NCBI GenBank assembly: GCA_022562335.1
Contig: JADFPM010000009.1
Location: forward strand, 1 to 24,687
Direction: 5' to 3'
Source: Chloroflexota bacterium
GTDB taxonomy: Bacteria; Chloroflexota; Dehalococcoidia; Lucifugimonadales; UBA3495
DNA: 24,687 bases
Shown here: in pieces, positions 23,552-24,687 of the stretch
Layout of the letters: each line of letters opens with the position of its first letter
Position numbering within the stretch: position 1 is the first letter of the stretch
Program-made: the position numbers and the translations under genes
The notes under the pieces: generated by a model
The model's input: only the letters and a program-made list of their open reading frames with translations
The model's database searches: none
Told to the model about the DNA's origin: nothing

Positions 23552-24687
23552 TTATTCGGGTTGTTCGGTGATCCGCAGGGACAATTCGTCGAGCTGCGCC
23601 TGTGATACGGGCGCCGGCGCGTCAAACAACAGGTCCGTACCGCTCTGAGTCTTGGGGAAGGCGATCACGTCCCGGATCGATGAACTGCCGGAGAGGATCG
23701 CCACGAGCCGGTCGATTCCCGGCGCTATGCCTCCGTGGGGCGGCGCTCCGTATTCGAAGGCCTCCAGGATCTGGCCGAACCGGGAGACCATCTCCTCCTT
23801 CGAGTGGCCAAGTATCTCAAAGATTCTTTCTTGAAGCCGGCGGTTATGTATCCGGATGCTGCCACTGGCCAGTTCGGAACCATTGCAGACCAGGTCATAG
23901 GCCTTGGATTTGACGGCTCCAAGGTCGTCTCCGTCCAGGTCTTGCTCCTGGCCGTCGGCGGGCGAGGTAAAGGGATGGTGAGAGGAGTCCCAACGTTTGG
24001 CGTCCTCGTTCCAATCGAACAACGGAAACTCGGTGATGAAGGCAAAGGCCAACACGTCCGGGTCCGGCAGATTCAGCGAGTCGCCAACGTGTGTCCGCAT
24101 CGCGGTGAGCCAGGTGTTCAACCGTGGCTGGGATCCCGCCATCAGCAGTACGAGGTCGCCGGGGCCCGCACCCATTCTATCCGCCAGACGCTGGTGCCAT
24201 TCGGCGGGCATGCGAAGCCCAGCTGACTGGACGATCTCTTCTTCGCTCTGCTGCCCCACACCACCGCTGCCCCGGTACCGGATATGACTCAGACCGCCGG
24301 CCCCCGCTGACTTGGCGGTGTCCTCCAGTTCCCGGACCTGGGAGGTGGTGAACTGGGCTTGGCCAGGCACGACGAAGCCCTTGACTTGCCCGCCGTCCTT
24401 GATGGTGGAGAGGTAGACCCTAAATTCGGTCTCGCCGGCCAGTTCGGTCACATCGGTCATCTCCAGGCCAAAGCGCAGGTCCGGCTTGTCGGTCGCGTAG
24501 CGGTCCATCGCCTCGTCATAGCTGATCCTGGGGAAAGGCTTTCGGAGCTTCTTTTTCGGCGCCACCGACTCAATCATCTCGGTGTACAACTGTTCGGTCA
24601 GGTCCAGGATGTCGTCTTCTTCGACGAAGCTCATCTCAAGGTCCAACTGAGTGAACTCCAGTTGTCGGTCGGCGCGCAGGTCCTCGT
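23552..24687 (-). CDS. aspS: Aspartate-tRNA ligase, 3' part (5' end beyond the window)
   Basis: Class II synthetase that charges tRNA-Asp. The frame is open to the window edge, so the gene is cut; the N-terminal anticodon-binding OB domain and motif 1 are missing. Visible are the end of motif 2 (EDLRADRQLEFTQLDLEMSFV, about 24686-24624), the bacterial GAD insertion region, SHHPFTSP, NGSELASGSIRIHN, and motif 3 with GIAPGIDRLVAIL, SSIRDVIAFPKTQSG and the C-terminal DAPAPVSQAQLDEL. It is the bacterial type. Whether it is discriminating (Asp only) or also charges tRNA-Asn cannot be decided here. The TTG at 24646 is internal and not a start. Confidence 0.96.
   Translation of the reverse strand, partial: EDLRADRQLEFTQLDLEMSFVEEDDILDLTEQLYTEMIESVAPKKKLRKPFPRISYDEAMDRYATDKPDLRFGLEMTDVTELAGETEFRVYLSTIKDGGQVKGFVVPGQAQFTTSQVRELEDTAKSAGAGGLSHIRYRGSGGVGQQSEEEIVQSAGLRMPAEWHQRLADRMGAGPGDLVLLMAGSQPRLNTWLTAMRTHVGDSLNLPDPDVLAFAFITEFPLFDWNEDAKRWDSSHHPFTSPADGQEQDLDGDDLGAVKSKAYDLVCNGSELASGSIRIHNRRLQERIFEILGHSKEEMVSRFGQILEAFEYGAPPHGGIAPGIDRLVAILSGSSSIRDVIAFPKTQSGTDLLFDAPAPVSQAQLDELSLRITEQPE

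Noticed and set aside
1..24687. CRISPR arrays, tRNA/rRNA genes, insertion sequences and prophage genes
   Set aside because: I saw no direct-repeat/spacer pattern, no tRNA-like cloverleaf with CCA-end context in the gaps, and no transposase or phage protein in any frame.

Overview
The window is a dense, moderately GC-rich bacterial chromosome segment with housekeeping and cofactor genes on both strands, short intergenic gaps and no phage, transposon, CRISPR, tRNA or rRNA that I could see. A coenzyme F420 operon, two luciferase-like oxidoreductases of the kind that often use F420 or FMN, a eukaryote-like class I aldolase beside a class I fructose bisphosphatase, and an NDUFA9-type epimerase together fit Chloroflexota (Dehalococcoidia/SAR202-like). 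That assignment is inference from gene content, not from a marker gene.

Layout. 1-245: 3' end of lgt (+), converging on recJ. 259-3783 (-): fabF, a small DUF4870-like membrane protein and recJ, apparently one transcription unit. 3972-5789 (-): a B12-binding/radical SAM protein with an unusual C-terminal array of four 29-residue repeats. 6073-7011 (-): an LLM-class oxidoreductase, divergent from an NDUFA9-like epimerase (7290-8240), followed by folC, a second fabF, ruvB and a NIPSNAP-family gene, all (+).

12907-18133 (+): cofG-cofH-cofD-cofC plus an LLM-class oxidoreductase. This covers formation of the deazaflavin chromophore Fo (CofG/CofH), activation of the phospho-acid (CofC) and its transfer to Fo (CofD), with a likely F420 user at the end. 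CofE, which adds the glutamate tail, is not in the window. The operon ends in two adjacent inverted repeats, after which fabI begins.

19023-21182 (-): a membrane/zinc-ribbon/TPR protein and a SorC-family (CggR-like) sugar-responsive regulator. The regulator is divergent from fbp and fba (21418-23477, +), a gluconeogenic pair sharing fructose-1,6-bisphosphate. The shared intergenic region carries good promoter-like elements on both strands and two perfect 13-bp palindromes. fba converges on a 5'-truncated aspS (23552 to window end, -), with a strong symmetrical hairpin between them.

Most unusual points: (i) the 29-residue repeat array on the radical SAM protein; (ii) two genes whose conserved N-termini have no usable ATG/GTG/TTG in frame (cofD, apparently CTG; the DUF4870-like gene, where a well-placed ATG is in the wrong frame); (iii) the regulator/fbp/fba arrangement with a palindrome lying on the regulator's own -10 element; (iv) a 28-bp palindrome between the F420 operon and fabI.
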